Shown here: piece by piece, positions 1 through 10,934 of the stretch
Layout: each line of letters starts with the position of its first letter
Position numbering within the stretch: the stretch's first letter is position 1
NCBI GenBank assembly: GCA_950022655.1
Contig: OX465584.1
Coordinates: 5,961,694-6,025,693, forward strand
Direction of reading: 5' to 3'
DNA: 64,000 nucleotides
Source: Alentia gelatinosa
Taxonomy: Eukaryota > Annelida > Polychaeta > Phyllodocida > Polynoidae
Translations under genes and position numbers: made by a program
The notes under the pieces: model-generated
Seen by the model: the letters and a program-made list of their open reading frames with translations, nothing else
The model's database searches: none
What the model was told of the DNA's origin: nothing

Positions 1-151
1 CAGAAACGCCAGTGTCAATGACAAGGAATTAGAGTGCTGTGGAACTGTCCAGTTGACTGAAGGGGTGTTCCACCGCGATGCGTCATCTAAGCCGATCCTG
101 GCCTGCAGTTGTCTGACAAGGTCAGGATGAATGCACCATAGGTAAAGAACC

Positions 152-667
152 TTAAAGACATACCCTATAATTAATGTAGGCGCCACCTGGTGATTTTTGA
201 ATAATGGCAATTAGCAGTCAAAACTGATTCTTTCTGACACATTCTAATTCTGAATGAGTAAATTTAATGTTTTGTGAAGTTTATTCAATTCTGATTAAAT
301 AGGCCAATTTAGGTTAGCTTGATATACAAAAGAACTGTATTAGAAATATGGTTCTCTTTGATTCTTCCAAAAACAAGGAGTATTACCTATGGTTTTTAAA
401 ACTCTAATGCATGGTACAATAGATCTACTATATTCTCTGAAAGTTTGAGGAAATTGACATTAATTTTACTTTCTGGAATGTAACTATTTAGGATGTTTAT
501 ATATTCTATGATAGAATTATCATAAAATTCATCTCTAAATCAAAATTTAGCACGGTGACCCCCGATCTTTAAGTTAGATATGTGCACTTCAACATTTTGA
601 GATCATCATATCAAAATTTCAGGAAAATGATATGGGTTTTAATTTTCAAGCCAAATTGTCCGATGTG
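152..667 (-). mobile_element. Family H TTAA-ended MITE, reverse copy
   Basis: The left edge TTAAAGACATACCC and the following GCGCCACCTGGTGATTTTTG are the reverse complement of the right edge of the copy at 48901-49406. The far end (CCAAATTGTCCGATGTG) matches that copy's left edge in reverse but has lost the last bases. The inside is AT-rich and non-coding. Ends carrying TTAA suggest a TTAA-targeting (piggyBac-like) non-autonomous element. That assignment is inference because no transposase is present. Confidence 0.6.
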
Positions 668-856
668 AAAAGAAATATAGGAAAAAAACTACGCAGCAGC
701 CTCGCCGTTCTATACCACGTGACTGATTTCGAGGTGTCACGTGACATAGAAATACCCTACACTGGATGGCGGGGTTAGTCCCCACCACCTCTCTGTGTAC
801 ACCTCCCCAACCCTCCCCCCGCTAACACCTGGGCCAGTTCTACCTAAATCCCCCTT

Positions 857-1056
857 GAGGCCTATTTTCACCTGTCAACAAAAGGGTCGGAGATTCTTAG
901 CAGCCACATACTGTCTTAGGAAAATGCTAATAATCGTAAGTGAAATCGGCCGCAAATATTCCTTTACCTGTTTCCACTTGCCAACTTCTGACAAAAGATC
1001 TGTCAGTGGTGGCCGACAGATTTATTGACAAAGGTCGGCAGGTGTAAACAGGCCTT
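857..1056. mobile_element. Short MITE with AGGCCT ends
   Basis: The left end AGGCCTATTTTCACCTGTC is matched in inverted orientation by the right end GGCAGGTGTAAACAGGCCT, giving terminal inverted repeats of about 19 bp around a 200-bp non-coding body. The ends resemble those of the larger element that starts at 1084 and those near 58856 and 61233, so several related MITE families are probably present. The superfamily is not clear. Confidence 0.5.
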
Positions 1057-1083
1057 AATCGGACCTCAACATGCAGGAGGGTA

Positions 1084-1821
1084 AGGCTCAGTTTACACTG
1101 GCCGACGGAAAATGCACCGATAAAATATCGGGAAGGGTATTGTCGGTCAGTGGTGCTCCCCCGATAAAATATCGGTGTTTATAATTGGCGAGACTGCAAA
1201 TCGTTGAGGTGTTAACACCTGATGACTAATTATTCATATAATCTACACCAATACAATATTCAATCAAGTTTGCATTCCATCCCCGATAAATTGAAAAAAA
1301 TCGTTCAGTCGTGCCAGATTACGCAATTTGAGATTGAGAAATCGTTCAACATTTTGCTGTTCAAGTCCAATGTACATCTACCAATTTTGGAACATTGATG
1401 TAACTTTGTTGATGACAAAGGAACGGTACTTTGTTTCAGGCGAGGCATCCAAATGGAGTTGGCCCTAGTCGGTAGATGTGGGGCAGCTAGGCAAGGGTCA
1501 ACCAACGATTAGTGAAACCCCCCTTTGAGATATTCTTCTGTCGATGTTCCTAAATCGCTCGTCAAAATCTCATCAACATGTTGATAAATCCAGTCAGCAA
1601 CAATGGAACATTGCAAACATTGCCGGTCAAGCAACAGGTTATGCATTTTGCCTGTGACAAGTTCACCAACAACTATACGATTTGGGAACTAATCGTTTAA
1701 CCCAAATCGGCAGATGTGCATTGGATACTTACCAATATTTCATTGAGAACATGTATTAATCAGTTGGCGGTGTACGATTCTGTAATCGGTGGTGAGAATC
1801 GGTCGGTGTGAACTGGGCCTG
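1084..1821. mobile_element. MITE G with nested family E element
   Basis: The left end AGGCTCAGTTTACACTGGCC pairs with the right end GGTCGGTGTGAACTGGGCCT, about 20 bp with few mismatches. The body contains short repeats of CCGATAAAATATCG and a nested family E copy. No coding capacity is seen. The right terminal repeat is the seed of the minisatellite that follows directly. Confidence 0.55.
1362..1728 (+). mobile_element. Family E MITE nested in MITE G
   Basis: It aligns along its whole length with the better copy at 40184-40589: starts AAGTCCAATGTACATCTACC, contains AACATGTTGATAAATC in the middle, and ends GGCAGATGTGCATTGGATAC. It is more decayed than the 40-kb copy and has lost the terminal TTAA on both sides. 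Confidence 0.6.
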
Positions 1822-2757
1822 AGGTTGAGGAGCCGTGGCTTGTGTGTGTGTTATGGGAGGTAGGCGAGTGCTAGTCGTGGTGGTTGGAATCGGTCAGTGT
1901 GGACTGGGCTTGAGGTTGAGGAGCTGTGGCCTGTGGTAAGAATCGGTCGGTGTGAACTGGGCCTGGGGTTGAGGAGCCGTGGCCTGTGTGTGTGTGTGTG
2001 TTATGGGAGGTAGACAAGTGCTAGTCGTGGTGGTTAGAATTTGTCAGTGTGGACTGGGCCTGAGGTTGAGGAGCCGGGGCCTGTGTGTGTGTTATGGGAG
2101 GTAGACGAGTGCTAGTCGTGGTGGCTAAATCGGTCGGTGTGAACTCGGTCTGAGGTTGAGGAGCCGTGGCCTGTGGATGTGTTATCGGAGGGGACGAGTG
2201 CTAGTTGTGGTGGGGAGAATAGGTTGGTGTAAACTGGGCTTTAGGTTGATGAGCCGGGGCCTGTGTGTGTGTTATGGGAGGTAGGCGAGTGCTAGTCGCG
2301 GTGGTTGGAATCGGTCGGTGTGAACTGGGCCTGAGGTTGAGGAGCCGTGGCCTGTGTGTGTGTGTTATGGGAGGTAGGCGAGTGCTAGTCGTGGTGGTTG
2401 GAATCGGTTGGTGTGAACTTGGCCTGAGGTTGGGGAGCCGTGGCCTGTGTTTATGTTATGGGAGGTAGACGAGTGCTAGTCGTGGTGGTTGGAATCGGTC
2501 GGTGTGAACTGGGCTTGAGGTTGAGGAGCCGTGGCCTGTGTGTGTGTTATGGGAGGTAGACGAGTGCTAGTCGTGGTGGTGAGAATCGGTCGGTGTGAAC
2601 TGGGCTTGAGGTTGAGGAGCCGTGGCCTGTGTGTGTGTTATGGGAGGTAGGCGAGTGCTAGTCGTGGTGGTTGGAATCGGTCGGTGTGAACTGGGCCTGA
2701 GGTTGAGGAGCTGTGGCCTGTGTGTGTGTTATGGGAGGTAGACGAGTGCTACTCCCG
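1821..2757 (+). repeat. Minisatellite, about 93-bp unit, built on a MITE end
   Basis: About ten units, each containing GAATCGGTCGGTGTGAACTG, then GGTTGAGGAGCCGTGGCC, a variable TG run, and GGGAGGTAGGCGAGTGCTAG. The first phrase is the right terminal inverted repeat of the MITE ending at 1821, so the array looks like amplification of that end plus its flank. Short open frames in it are by-products of the repeat. Confidence 0.85.
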
Positions 2758-2924
2758 TGGTTCTGATTACCATACACCCCAATTAACAAGCCATCTCCAT
2801 AGCGCTGAGTAGATGGGGATTACCTGCTCCAGGGCCTGGAGGAAGGGTGGGTTGGTGCGAGGGTAGGAAGAACAGAGAGGGGGGTGGGAGAGGCTGAGAT
2901 ATGGGGTATTCCAGGCTGCCGAAG

Positions 2925-3235
2925 AAAGTGAGGGCTTTTTATGGACAGGATTTGGGAAGAAAAGGAGGGTGTTTTTAGTGAATAGGGTATATGGAAAACA
3001 TATTCATCGATAATAATTGGGAGATAGAAGCTTTAAGAAAATGAGTTATTTTTGTGGATGGGGGTATGAAAAGATCTGGTAAGAAAAGGATGTTTTTTTA
3101 GTGAATGGGGTATATGGAAAACTTAATTATCGATAATAATTGAGAGGTACAACAAATAGAATTTAAAATTAGAAGAAAATGATTGATTTTGAGAATGAGG
3201 TGTAAGGAAAGCTAAAGTGAAGAAAAAGATATTCT
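2925..3235 (+). repeat. Two and a half diverged copies of an approx. 120-bp unit
   Basis: Phrases such as AGTGAATAGGGTATATGGAA and ATCGATAATAATTG recur about 120 bases apart (near 2975 and 3095). A third weak copy trails off towards 3230. The DNA is AT-rich and non-coding. Confidence 0.6.
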
Positions 3236-3279
3236 TTATGATGCAATTGACATATTAGGTGGGAGGGCGACGATAGCTC

Positions 3280-3546
3280 GCAAATCGTATAGGAGTCGGT
3301 GAACTTGTCTTAGACAAATTACGTAACCCTTCGCTCGACCAGCGGACATCGAGGAGAGGGGTTTGTGGGTATTAGACCTAAGAATATCAGTCTACTAATC
3401 GGTGGCTCACCCGTGCCTAGCTATCCTACATCTACCGACTACGGCCGACGCCATTAGGATGCCTTGCCTGAGACAAAGTACCATCCGTTTATCGCTGACA
3501 AAGGTACATGAATATTTCGAAATCGGTAGATAGGCATTGGGCTTTA
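3280..3546 (-). mobile_element. Family E MITE, reverse, truncated
   Basis: Reads as the reverse complement of family E: AGGAGTCGGTGAACTTGTC at one side, TAGCTATCCTACATCTACCG in the middle and ATCGGTAGATAGGCATTGGG at the other end. The central part present in the 40-kb copy is deleted. Confidence 0.55.
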
Positions 3547-3699
3547 CGGTTACTGACTATAGAGGGTGGAGGGGCACTGTGACGTGAAGGGTTGCATGGG
3601 GCTGAAGGGGGATGGGAGAACGAGAAAGGTCGCTTTATAAAACCTCCAGAGACTGTCATAATCAAATTAAAAAATGTTTACCTCCTTAGGGAGGGTGGT

Positions 3700-3874
3700 T
3701 GTGGGCCCTAAGATTCGAGGTCAACTCTCGACTGTAGAACTGTCCCAAGGCGCTATAAATATCATGTAAGGAGGTCAGGGTCAAGGTCGGGATTTGCTGC
3801 GAATGCAGTCATTGGCTACTAGGACTACTTTATTCCTTATATGGACTTAGTGTAATGGGACAACTCCATGCTGT
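3700..3874 (+). repeat. Dispersed repeat P, copy 1
   Basis: About 175 bp that recur at 61405-61590 with high identity, including CTAAGATTCGAGGTCAACTC and ATGCAGTCATTGGCTAC. A Q-type MITE starts exactly where this copy breaks off, while the 61-kb copy continues without it. Function unknown. Confidence 0.65.
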
Positions 3875-4069
3875 AAGCGCCAGATCCACTAAGCCGACCA
3901 AGCAAATGCGCCTGCGGTACATGCAACTGTGCAAATCCCATGCGATGATATTCAATATATTGAATATTGTTGCAAGTCAATCGCATGTCCATGCGAACGT
4001 CTGCAAACGTCTGTGAACGTTTGCGAACCCAAATTCGCATGGAAAATCGCCTTAGTGGATCTGGCGCTT
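3875..4069. mobile_element. Q-type MITE with probable TA target duplication
   Basis: The terminal inverted repeats AAGCGCCAGATCCACTAAG and CTTAGTGGATCTGGCGCTT are perfect over 19 bp. TA flanks both sides, consistent with a Tc1/mariner-type target. The interior is rich in TTCGCA and GCATG motifs. A second, larger copy lies at 22596-22889. Absence of the element from the sister copy of repeat P at 61 kb supports real insertion. Confidence 0.75.
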
Positions 4070-4274
4070 TAGAATATAAACATTATATTTACCAATAATA
4101 CATGCGACTAAAAATCACTGCCGTTTAAGATATCGGGTTCCAAACATGCCTACAAAACCTAAATCATCTCTTATTCAGCTCCAACGTCAGCGATTCGTGT
4201 TTTACTTTGACGCGATAGTTCCGTTTCGTTTCCTATAGGGTTAACCCCAGCCACTCTTTTCCGATCCAGTTCCA

Positions 4275-4345
4275 TCTCATCAAAACACCGGAAATGGAGA
4301 TTTTATGAGCATGCGCAGAGGCGACCGGAAGTAGAACATACAGCG
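4275..4345. promoter_or_regulatory. Possible promoter-like cluster (ETS and NRF1-like sites)
   Basis: GCATGCGCAG (NRF1-like) is followed within 10 bases by ACCGGAAGTAG (ETS core GGAA in its typical context), with a second CCGGAAAT upstream. Such pairs are common in metazoan CpG promoters. No convincing exon follows, so this may be chance or part of a repeat. Confidence 0.2.
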
Positions 4346-4599
4346 CCACCTACATAGAGCGGCAGTTAAGACCACAAAGACTGTATTAGGCCTGGCTTGG
4401 CTAAGAAGAGGGGGCGACGGGGACCCAGAAGCTGTCATTGACATTGGAGACTGGATTTGACTGCTCCCCCGTCCATCTATTTCCCCACTGTGTGGCCACC
4501 ACTCCTGTTTCCCATTTGCCTTATTGAATCAGTCCGTGTGTCTACTGTCGTTATGCTTGTGTGGGGGCAGTATTGGGAGGGACGGGGAGGTAGGGAACA

Positions 4600-5005
4600 A
4601 CATATACTTGGGCTTTTTCTTGGTGTTCTTGAGGTCTATTGTTGTATTCACTGCACGAAAACCACCTGTTCATATATGTATACACCCGGCGTATATAGGT
4701 ATGATTTTGCGTATACAAGGTAGTCCTATTTTCCGTTGTATATACACCTCATCTATAGACGTGTAAAATGTATACGACCCAAGTATACATGTCCCGCACA
4801 CGATATTTCTCTTCATATACGCTTTGCGGCAAATACAGCTATTACGCTGACGTATTGAAGAGGAAACGTGTCAATCAATATACAGCCGATACATGCACTT
4901 ACGCAATGGCGTATAGATGAATAAACTGGTGGTTTTCACAAAGTGGTTGGTTAGACTTTTAGACATTGTCTCTAGAGGTTCATGTTCCAGTACCGTTTTG
5001 TATAT
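4600..5005. repeat. Dispersed repeat interrupted by a K-type MITE
   Basis: The outer parts (ATACTTGGGCTTTTTC on the left, TTAGACTTTTAGACATTGTC and CCGTTTTGTATA on the right) match one continuous stretch at 5755-5860. The intervening 287 bases are the K-type MITE. It is therefore a filled site whose paralogous empty site lies about 0.9 kb downstream. Confidence 0.6.
4654..4940. mobile_element. K-type MITE, copy 1
   Basis: Inverted ends CACGAAAACCACCTG and CTGGTGGTTTTCACA flank a body rich in GTATAC and CGTATA palindromes. A related copy begins at 27948 and carries a foldback insertion. Non-coding; superfamily uncertain. Confidence 0.6.
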
Positions 5006-5109
5006 TACAATATACCTGTGCATTGATTTATATGAAATACTGGCTGCTGCAAGGGTTGCAGTATACGGCATATACCCTATGATCCATGGGCGCCACCATG
5101 ACGCCCCCC

Positions 5110-5205
5110 AAGTAGGTGTTCTTCACCAATGGAGGTGAAAAAGTAGGTGATTTTTCACTAATGGAGGTGGAAAAGTAGGTGTTTTTCACTAATGGAGGTG
5201 GAAAA
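5110..5205 (+). repeat. Small tandem repeat, approx. 36-bp unit, three copies
   Basis: GTAGGTGTTTTTCACTAATG followed by GAGGTGGAAAA repeats three times with small changes. Confidence 0.75.
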
Positions 5206-5754
5206 GAAGTGAGTGATCATTGGGAAGTGTCACAACTCTAGCCTTGCTCACATATGTATATAAAGTGTTCAATGTGGAAAATATCATATCTTGGGTTTAA
5301 TTATTATGTCATCCTGCTCTTGGATGGATGTAGAGAGTCAAAGGAACCATGGTAAAACATTGAAAGGCAGTTGAATTTCGGAAGAACGAAGAGCCAGAGT
5401 ACAGGTTTTGTCCCCCGACCACCTAGTGACTGCTTCATGAACTAACAATGGCTCTGTCCCCTATAAAGAAAGTTCAGGCCTACTCTCAAGGCATCTTCTT
5501 CTAGGCCAGGTAATAAGAAAACATGGTTACTGAGCCCATAGTAATAGTCTTTGAAAACCACCGATGGAATATTGGGTATACACTTATCTTTACATAGATT
5601 CTGTAACAAGGCCAATTATAGCTGTTTGTTATCAGACATTATAATAAAAACAGTGCACACAATAAATTGAGCCTCATGCTCTGTCAGTGGCACCACCGAC
5701 AGATGAGTATGGGGAAAAGATTGGAAATAAAAGCTCAGGGATAGAACGCATCAA

Positions 5755-5860
5755 TAATATATACTTGGGTTTCTCTTAATGTCTTTTAGAGCTTTTATTG
5801 TATGGGTGAGTGCTTTAGACATCGTCTTTAGAGGCCCATGTCGCGTTTTGTATAGAAAGC
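5755..5860. repeat. Empty-site paralog of the 4.6-kb repeat
   Basis: ATACTTGGGTTTCTCTTAAT runs through TATTGTATGGGTGAGTGC into TTTAGACATCGTC and GCGTTTTGTATA without interruption. The copy at 4600-5005 has the K-type MITE between the equivalent halves. The remaining 5206-5944 shows no gene that I can support. Confidence 0.5.
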
Positions 5861-5943
5861 GATTGCTGGTAAAGTAATCTTGTCAGGGATATAAAATTGC
5901 TTTACCTTGAGGATGGAGTTTGTGATATAAGGGCTTTCCACTG

Positions 5944-6470
5944 CAATGGTAGATTTACTGCTATATCAAAGGCCAGTCCTTCTCATACCATGTCTATGTG
6001 GTGTGGTGTGGAGCCACCTTTCTCCTTCCTCCCCAGCAGTGGTAGATTTAGTGCTATATCAAAGGCCAATCCTTCTCATACCATGTCTATGTGGTGTGGT
6101 ATGGAGCCACCTTTCTCCTTCCTCCCCAGCAGTGGTAGATTTAGTGCTATATCAAAGGCCAATCCTTCTCATACCATGTCTATGTGGTGTGGTATGGAGC
6201 CACCTTTCTCCTTCATCCCCAGAAGTAGTAGATTCATAGCAGTGGTAGATTTACTGCTATATCAAAGGCCAGTCCTTCTCATATCATGTATATATAGTGT
6301 GGTGTACAACCACCTTTCCCCTTCATCCCCAGCAGTGGTAGATTTACTGCTATATCGAAGGCCAGTCCTTCACATTCCATGTCTATGTGGTGTGGTATAC
6401 AACCACTTTTCTCCTCCATCCCCAGCAGTGATAGACTTACTGCTATATCAAAGACCAGTCCGTCTCATAT
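5944..6470 (+). repeat. 93-bp tandem repeat related to SINE T
   Basis: About six units containing CAGTGGTAGATTTACTGC, TATCAAAGGCCAGTCC, CATACCATGTCTATGTGG and CCACCTTTCTCCTTC. Because 93 is a multiple of three, one frame stays open for 196 codons, but the peptide is only the repeat. The same unit occurs inside the SINE-like elements at 37835-38136 and 55690-56062, so the array probably arose by amplifying the body of such an element. Confidence 0.8.
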
Positions 6471-6547
6471 CCCTTAATCGGGGTTAAAATGAACTCTTGA
6501 TAGAAGCAGACAATCTCTGTTCCTGGCAAGTTGCCTTCGTAAGAAGG

Positions 6548-6718
6548 GTTTTAATATATTACTAAACAGCTATATTTCTAGGTATCATATTATTACTAAA
6601 CTGTTATATAGCTAGGCATCATATCATATCATCAATAAACTGTAATATTCCTAAGTAGTACATCATTACTAAACAATTATATCTCCAGGTAATATATTAT
6701 TACTAAACTGTTGTATGA
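6548..6718 (+). repeat. Degenerate tandem repeat, about 50-bp unit
   Basis: ATTACTAAACTGTTATAT and GGTATCATATTATTACT recur four or five times with drift. The sequence from here to 7480 is AT-rich with no recognisable gene or repeat. Confidence 0.6.
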
Positions 6719-7479
6719 CATTTAGATTATAATTCAGGAAGGTGAGAAAAACCACCAAAAAGCATGTTGAACACTGATGTGACTAGCGTTTGCCACTAAA
6801 TAATCCCGAGCGTGCACTTTGGCTAAAAAGGTTACTGTAAATATATAGAATTTCGTTTTTCCATATTAAGGAATGTATATACTCGTTTTCATCGTTCATT
6901 ATCTACTTCTTTTACAACAACCCATTCACTTTTCCAACTAACGCGCAAAGGTATGGTATTAGAAGTTCATTACTTCCTGGCCATAACAATAACTTTGTAA
7001 AGTGGTTAATTAAAAGAAACAATATTGGACTTTGATTATATGAATTACTCAGAATTAACATGAAAGCATAGGAAATATATATTCCCCTTAGAATGTACTA
7101 TCTGCAATTTTTGTCCCTAGAAATGTATGGATTTTTGAAATAATATGATTAGTAGTATTCAAACACCTTACTAGGATATAAAAAATATAACCTACATCGC
7201 TGAGTATGAATGTAAAATCTCGCTAACCTCAATCTTGTTTCGCATTGGCAGTATACTTTAATACGTCCCATATGATCATAGATTCATCCCACGGACACCC
7301 GATTCTTAGAGCGACAAGCTAGAACCATATATAAAATAACACTAACCTTTTGTCCTCATTGGCTGTTGATTTTCCGAGGAACTACTGCTGAAATGAGAAA
7401 AGGAATTTTGTGAAATAGGTTAAGGGTGGTTGAAGTGGGGTAAGAAGTTAACAAAGCATCAAATATTAAACCTATGAAA

Positions 7480-7755
7480 GTTTTCAGTCAGAACTTGTAT
7501 ATCACCGAGTTTGAATCGCATAGTAATTCACGAGGCAAAGCCACATGAATTGCGTAGCGATTAAAACGAGATGAGGTCAAGCTCTGACCGTAAACTTGAA
7601 TAAGTTTCAAAATCGATCTCACCCTTCACATTGACTAAATGGCTAACAATTGTGATAAAATCCCCCATTCAGTTTTTTTCTAAATACTCCATGGGCATTG
7701 AGTATGAGCTCCCAATATTAAGTCTATGTGGAAAGGAATATAAGGTGTGAGATAA
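7480..7755 (-). mobile_element. Family B two-module foldback element, reverse
   Basis: Read in reverse it starts TTATCTCACACC, then has the hallmark ATAGACTTAATATT, the inner repeat GGGTGAGATCGAT, and then a palindrome ending near 7480 with a GGCTTTGCCTCG loop. The end of the palindrome is decayed. It lies head to head with the next element, separated by about 53 bp. Confidence 0.65.
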
Positions 7756-7808
7756 ACTGCCTGTACTACAGGTGAGGAAGACTCTTACATTTCAGTGGAT
7801 AACAATCA

Positions 7809-8103
7809 TTATCTCACCCCAGATATTTTGTCTCCATAGACTTAACATTTGAAACTCGTATCTAACACCCATTAGATATTTAGGAAATATATCCAATGGG
7901 GGATAATGTCACAAATGTTAGCCCATTAGTCAATATTAAGGGTGACATAAATTCAGAAACCCATTCAAGTTTAGGGTCAGAGCTCGATCCCATCTCGTTT
8001 GAATCACATAGCAATTCACGCGGCTTCGCCTTGTGAATTACTACGTGATTCAAACTCGATGGGATACGAGCTCAGACCCTAAACTTTTATGGGTTTCCTC
8101 TAT
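7809..8103 (+). mobile_element. Family B two-module foldback element, complete
   Basis: The first module begins TTATCTCACCCC, carries CCATAGACTTAACATT, and closes with the inverted GGGTGACATAA. Next comes a long palindrome opening AGAAACCC and closing GGGTTTCCTCTAT. Its arms pair CGATCCCATCTCGTTTGAAT with ATTCAAACTCGATGGGATACG (paired bases offset), and its loop is GCGGCTTCGCC. No coding capacity. The one-sided palindrome outside the inner inverted repeat resembles Helentron/Helitron2 termini. Confidence 0.75.
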
Positions 8104-8104
8104 A

Positions 8105-8528
8105 TTCCTATATACCTATTATTGAACTAACTAGAGTTACATACCGCTGCTGGGGGTGCATTAAAAATAAGTTATGTGTCGAGGTTGACGTTTTCGTCCC
8201 GCTCTCATGTTTTCGTCCCGCTCTGACGTTTTCGTCCTGCTCTGATCACGTGATACAATACAGCAGCAGGACGAAACAATAGATGTTGTGGTTACTTGAT
8301 AAGGGTGGCCATTTGCTTCGGAAGTGTTTCAGGTAAAGAATTATGCATTTTTATCGATATTTGAAGGTATATAGGAATAGGGAAACCAAGTGCCAGTAAG
8401 CAAAAGTCAAAGTTACTTGGTAAGGCTTGGAACAATTACTGCCCAAGGCGTCAGCCTTGGGCAGTAATTTTTCCAAGCCTTACCTCTTAACTTTGAACTT
8501 TTGCTCACCGGAACATAGTTTCCCTCTA
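8105..8528 (+). mobile_element. Family C two-module foldback element C1
   Basis: Module one runs from TTCCTATATACC to GGTATATAGGAA and contains three copies of a GTTTTCGTCC phrase plus the inverted GGACGAAAC. Module two is a palindrome from AGGGAAACCAAG to AGTTTCCCTCTA with GCAAAAGTCAAAGTTAC arms and a GGCGTCAGCC loop. It abuts the end of the family B element. Same layout as families A and B, different sequence. Confidence 0.8.
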
Positions 8529-10308
8529 TACCAAATGCTGAGGTTTGGAATGTGGATGGTATATTAAATACCGGGAAATGTTCTCCAGGGACGAAGGTGT
8601 CCTCATTAAGCAGTAATTATTCAGTGGATCGAGGCTGAGTCCTAAGCCCGCTGAGACGTGAAGTAAGGGACAAACACAGAAGCCCCCCACACTCCCTTCT
8701 CTTGCCCTGTCATTCAATACTACACGAAAACAGGGTTACTGTCGCAGTACGTCAAAAACTGCGAGGTATAATTGATTTCTAGATTATCCTAATGCCGATG
8801 AAAGAGGAATAATTTTAATTACAATTTAACGAAGTATTCTTTACCTACAACCAGATTAACCATGTTTACGTATTATAATATACCTTTAGAAATTCAATGG
8901 GGGTAAACAGCTACGCGTCCAAATGCCTAAGTATGCATCGAACACTTCTAACACAATCGAAGGGTCACAGGAACAAGGAGCGATGATGGAGTGAAGCTGA
9001 AGAGTAAACTTCCGAAAACATCTTTTTATCAAAAAAGCCCTTTGTGGCATGGTTTAAAAAAGTGGGAAAAACTCCCCCCCAATTATTACAAAGACTTGTT
9101 AGCTTGGACAGTTTTAAGAAAATGATTTGAAAACATGGTGGTGACCAGTAACTCATCCATTTACATCCTCCATACTCATCTTCCCCCAGATACGTTCATC
9201 ATAACCCTCTCTACTAATCCTAAGATTAGGTCTCTCGACACTCGTTACTAGTTCAGATCTACCTATGTTAATGACTCGACCAAGTTGCCCGGAAGAGCTT
9301 CCTTGTAGGAGAAAGAGTAATAAACTAATATAAAAAAAGATGTCAATTTAATAGCTGTACCTCGTACGTCACAGTATGGCGTATGGCCATAGATACGACA
9401 TGGGTAGGAGTAAGCAGTATATGTGGGCGGAACAGCCACAGGTATATATCATAATACTAGCAATTCATAAACCTACCAACACCTTGTTCTTGGTACCCTA
9501 TTGAATAGTGGGGAAAAGTTATTCGGTGTGTTATTTTGCCGTACGGGACGCTGTTCCGTACAGAATTTTTACGTGATGCCCCAGTCACACTGGCGTAAAT
9601 TTTGGCGTTTCTTCTACGTGTTTGAAAGGATGCGAGTTCCGCGTTTATTTACGCAAATGCAATATTTTAGTACGCAATCCAGTCACACTGGCGTAAATTC
9701 TGGTGATTTTACTACGTATTTGAGATGGTAGGGACCACGTATCGGCCACCGATTGGGAACGTATCTATTTGCTTTGCTATAAAGTTTTGGTACGTTTCTC
9801 AACGTTTAATATGATGGTCGTGTTCGTGGTCCCCATACATTTTCAATGGGGTCTTTGTATACGATGGATAATAAAGAACTATCCACTATACATTGTTATT
9901 GATGCAAGTGAATTGTATTGTGATGTTAAAGCCCAGGAATATCTTGTAAAACAGATGAATCAATAAAAGTTAATGAAAAAAAAATTGTCCTGTGACATAT
10001 AGAACTACCCATTGTACAGCTGTCATGTGATATATAGATAAGTTTACTGTACAGTTGTCCTATGACATATAGATCTGTCCACTGTACAGTTGTCTCGTGT
10101 AAACCTTCTGAGGCACTGAACAGTAAACATTAATTAGCGTCGAAACTTATCCCCTCATTCTACATTTAATCGGTCTTCAGTCTGTGAATAAGTAACGCGA
10201 TATTCACATCCTTGTCTGACATTAAAAACATGTGATCACTGTCTAACATTGATCACTCAGATTTATGTTGCCAACATCTGAGTGGAAATCGGTAACTTAA
10301 ACATACTC
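8529..10308. other. No gene recognised; minor repeats only
   Basis: About 1.8 kb of AT-rich DNA. The only structure is a duplicated CCAGTCACACTGGCGTAAAT at 9581 and 9679, rich in TTACGC, which may be the remains of a MITE, and a three-fold TGTACAGTTGTC phrase between 10015 and 10095. Open frames of about 65-75 codons show no recognisable motif. Confidence 0.5.
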
Positions 10309-10819
10309 TTAAGCCCAATGCCCACCTACCAATTTCAGAACATTTATGTACCTTTATCGGCGACCAACGCCCGGTAATTTGTCTCAGCCAAGGCATCGTA
10401 ACGGAATCGGCCGTAGTCAGTAGATGTAGGACAGCTAGGCAAGCGTGAGCCACTGGTTACTGAACCATCTCCTTCAAATGTCCTTTTGTCACGGACAAGT
10501 TGTGGTTTTCATGACCCAAAATCGGTGGCTAAAAGTTCATCAACATGTTGATGAATGGTGGAAAAGGGTGTAGACTCAAAAACCAACGCCTTAGGGACTG
10601 TTCTCAAATCCTAACTCCGTCGGCCGAGGGTACATAATCGTATATCTGTCGGTAAGTGTAGACTGATTTGCTTAGGACCAAGACCCACCACCCCCTCTCT
10701 TGGAGGGCCGCCGGCCAAGGGAGGGGTTATGCAATTTGACTGCGACAAGTTCACCGACTCCTATGCGATTTTGGAACTAATCGTTCATCCCTGAATCGGT
10801 AGATGGGTATCGGGCTTAA
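10309..10819 (+). mobile_element. Family E TTAA-ended MITE with internal insertion
   Basis: Starts TTAAGCCCAATGCCCACC and ends GGGTATCGGGCTTAA, matching the 40-kb copy. Between about 10562 and 10722 it carries unrelated DNA absent from other copies. The TTAA at both ends may be a target duplication of the piggyBac type. Confidence 0.7.
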
Positions 10820-10934
10820 AGCTTTCTCTTAGACAGAATATTAACCTTCTCTTTCCCACGCCTTAGTCAAGGGTAATCTAGGATATAATCCATTCTCCAA
10901 GTATGTCATTTAGTTTGTTCATAGAACCAGACTT

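Noticed and set aside
5897..6487. A 196-codon frame
   Set aside because: It is the 93-bp repeat read through; the same unit is non-coding inside SINE-like elements elsewhere.
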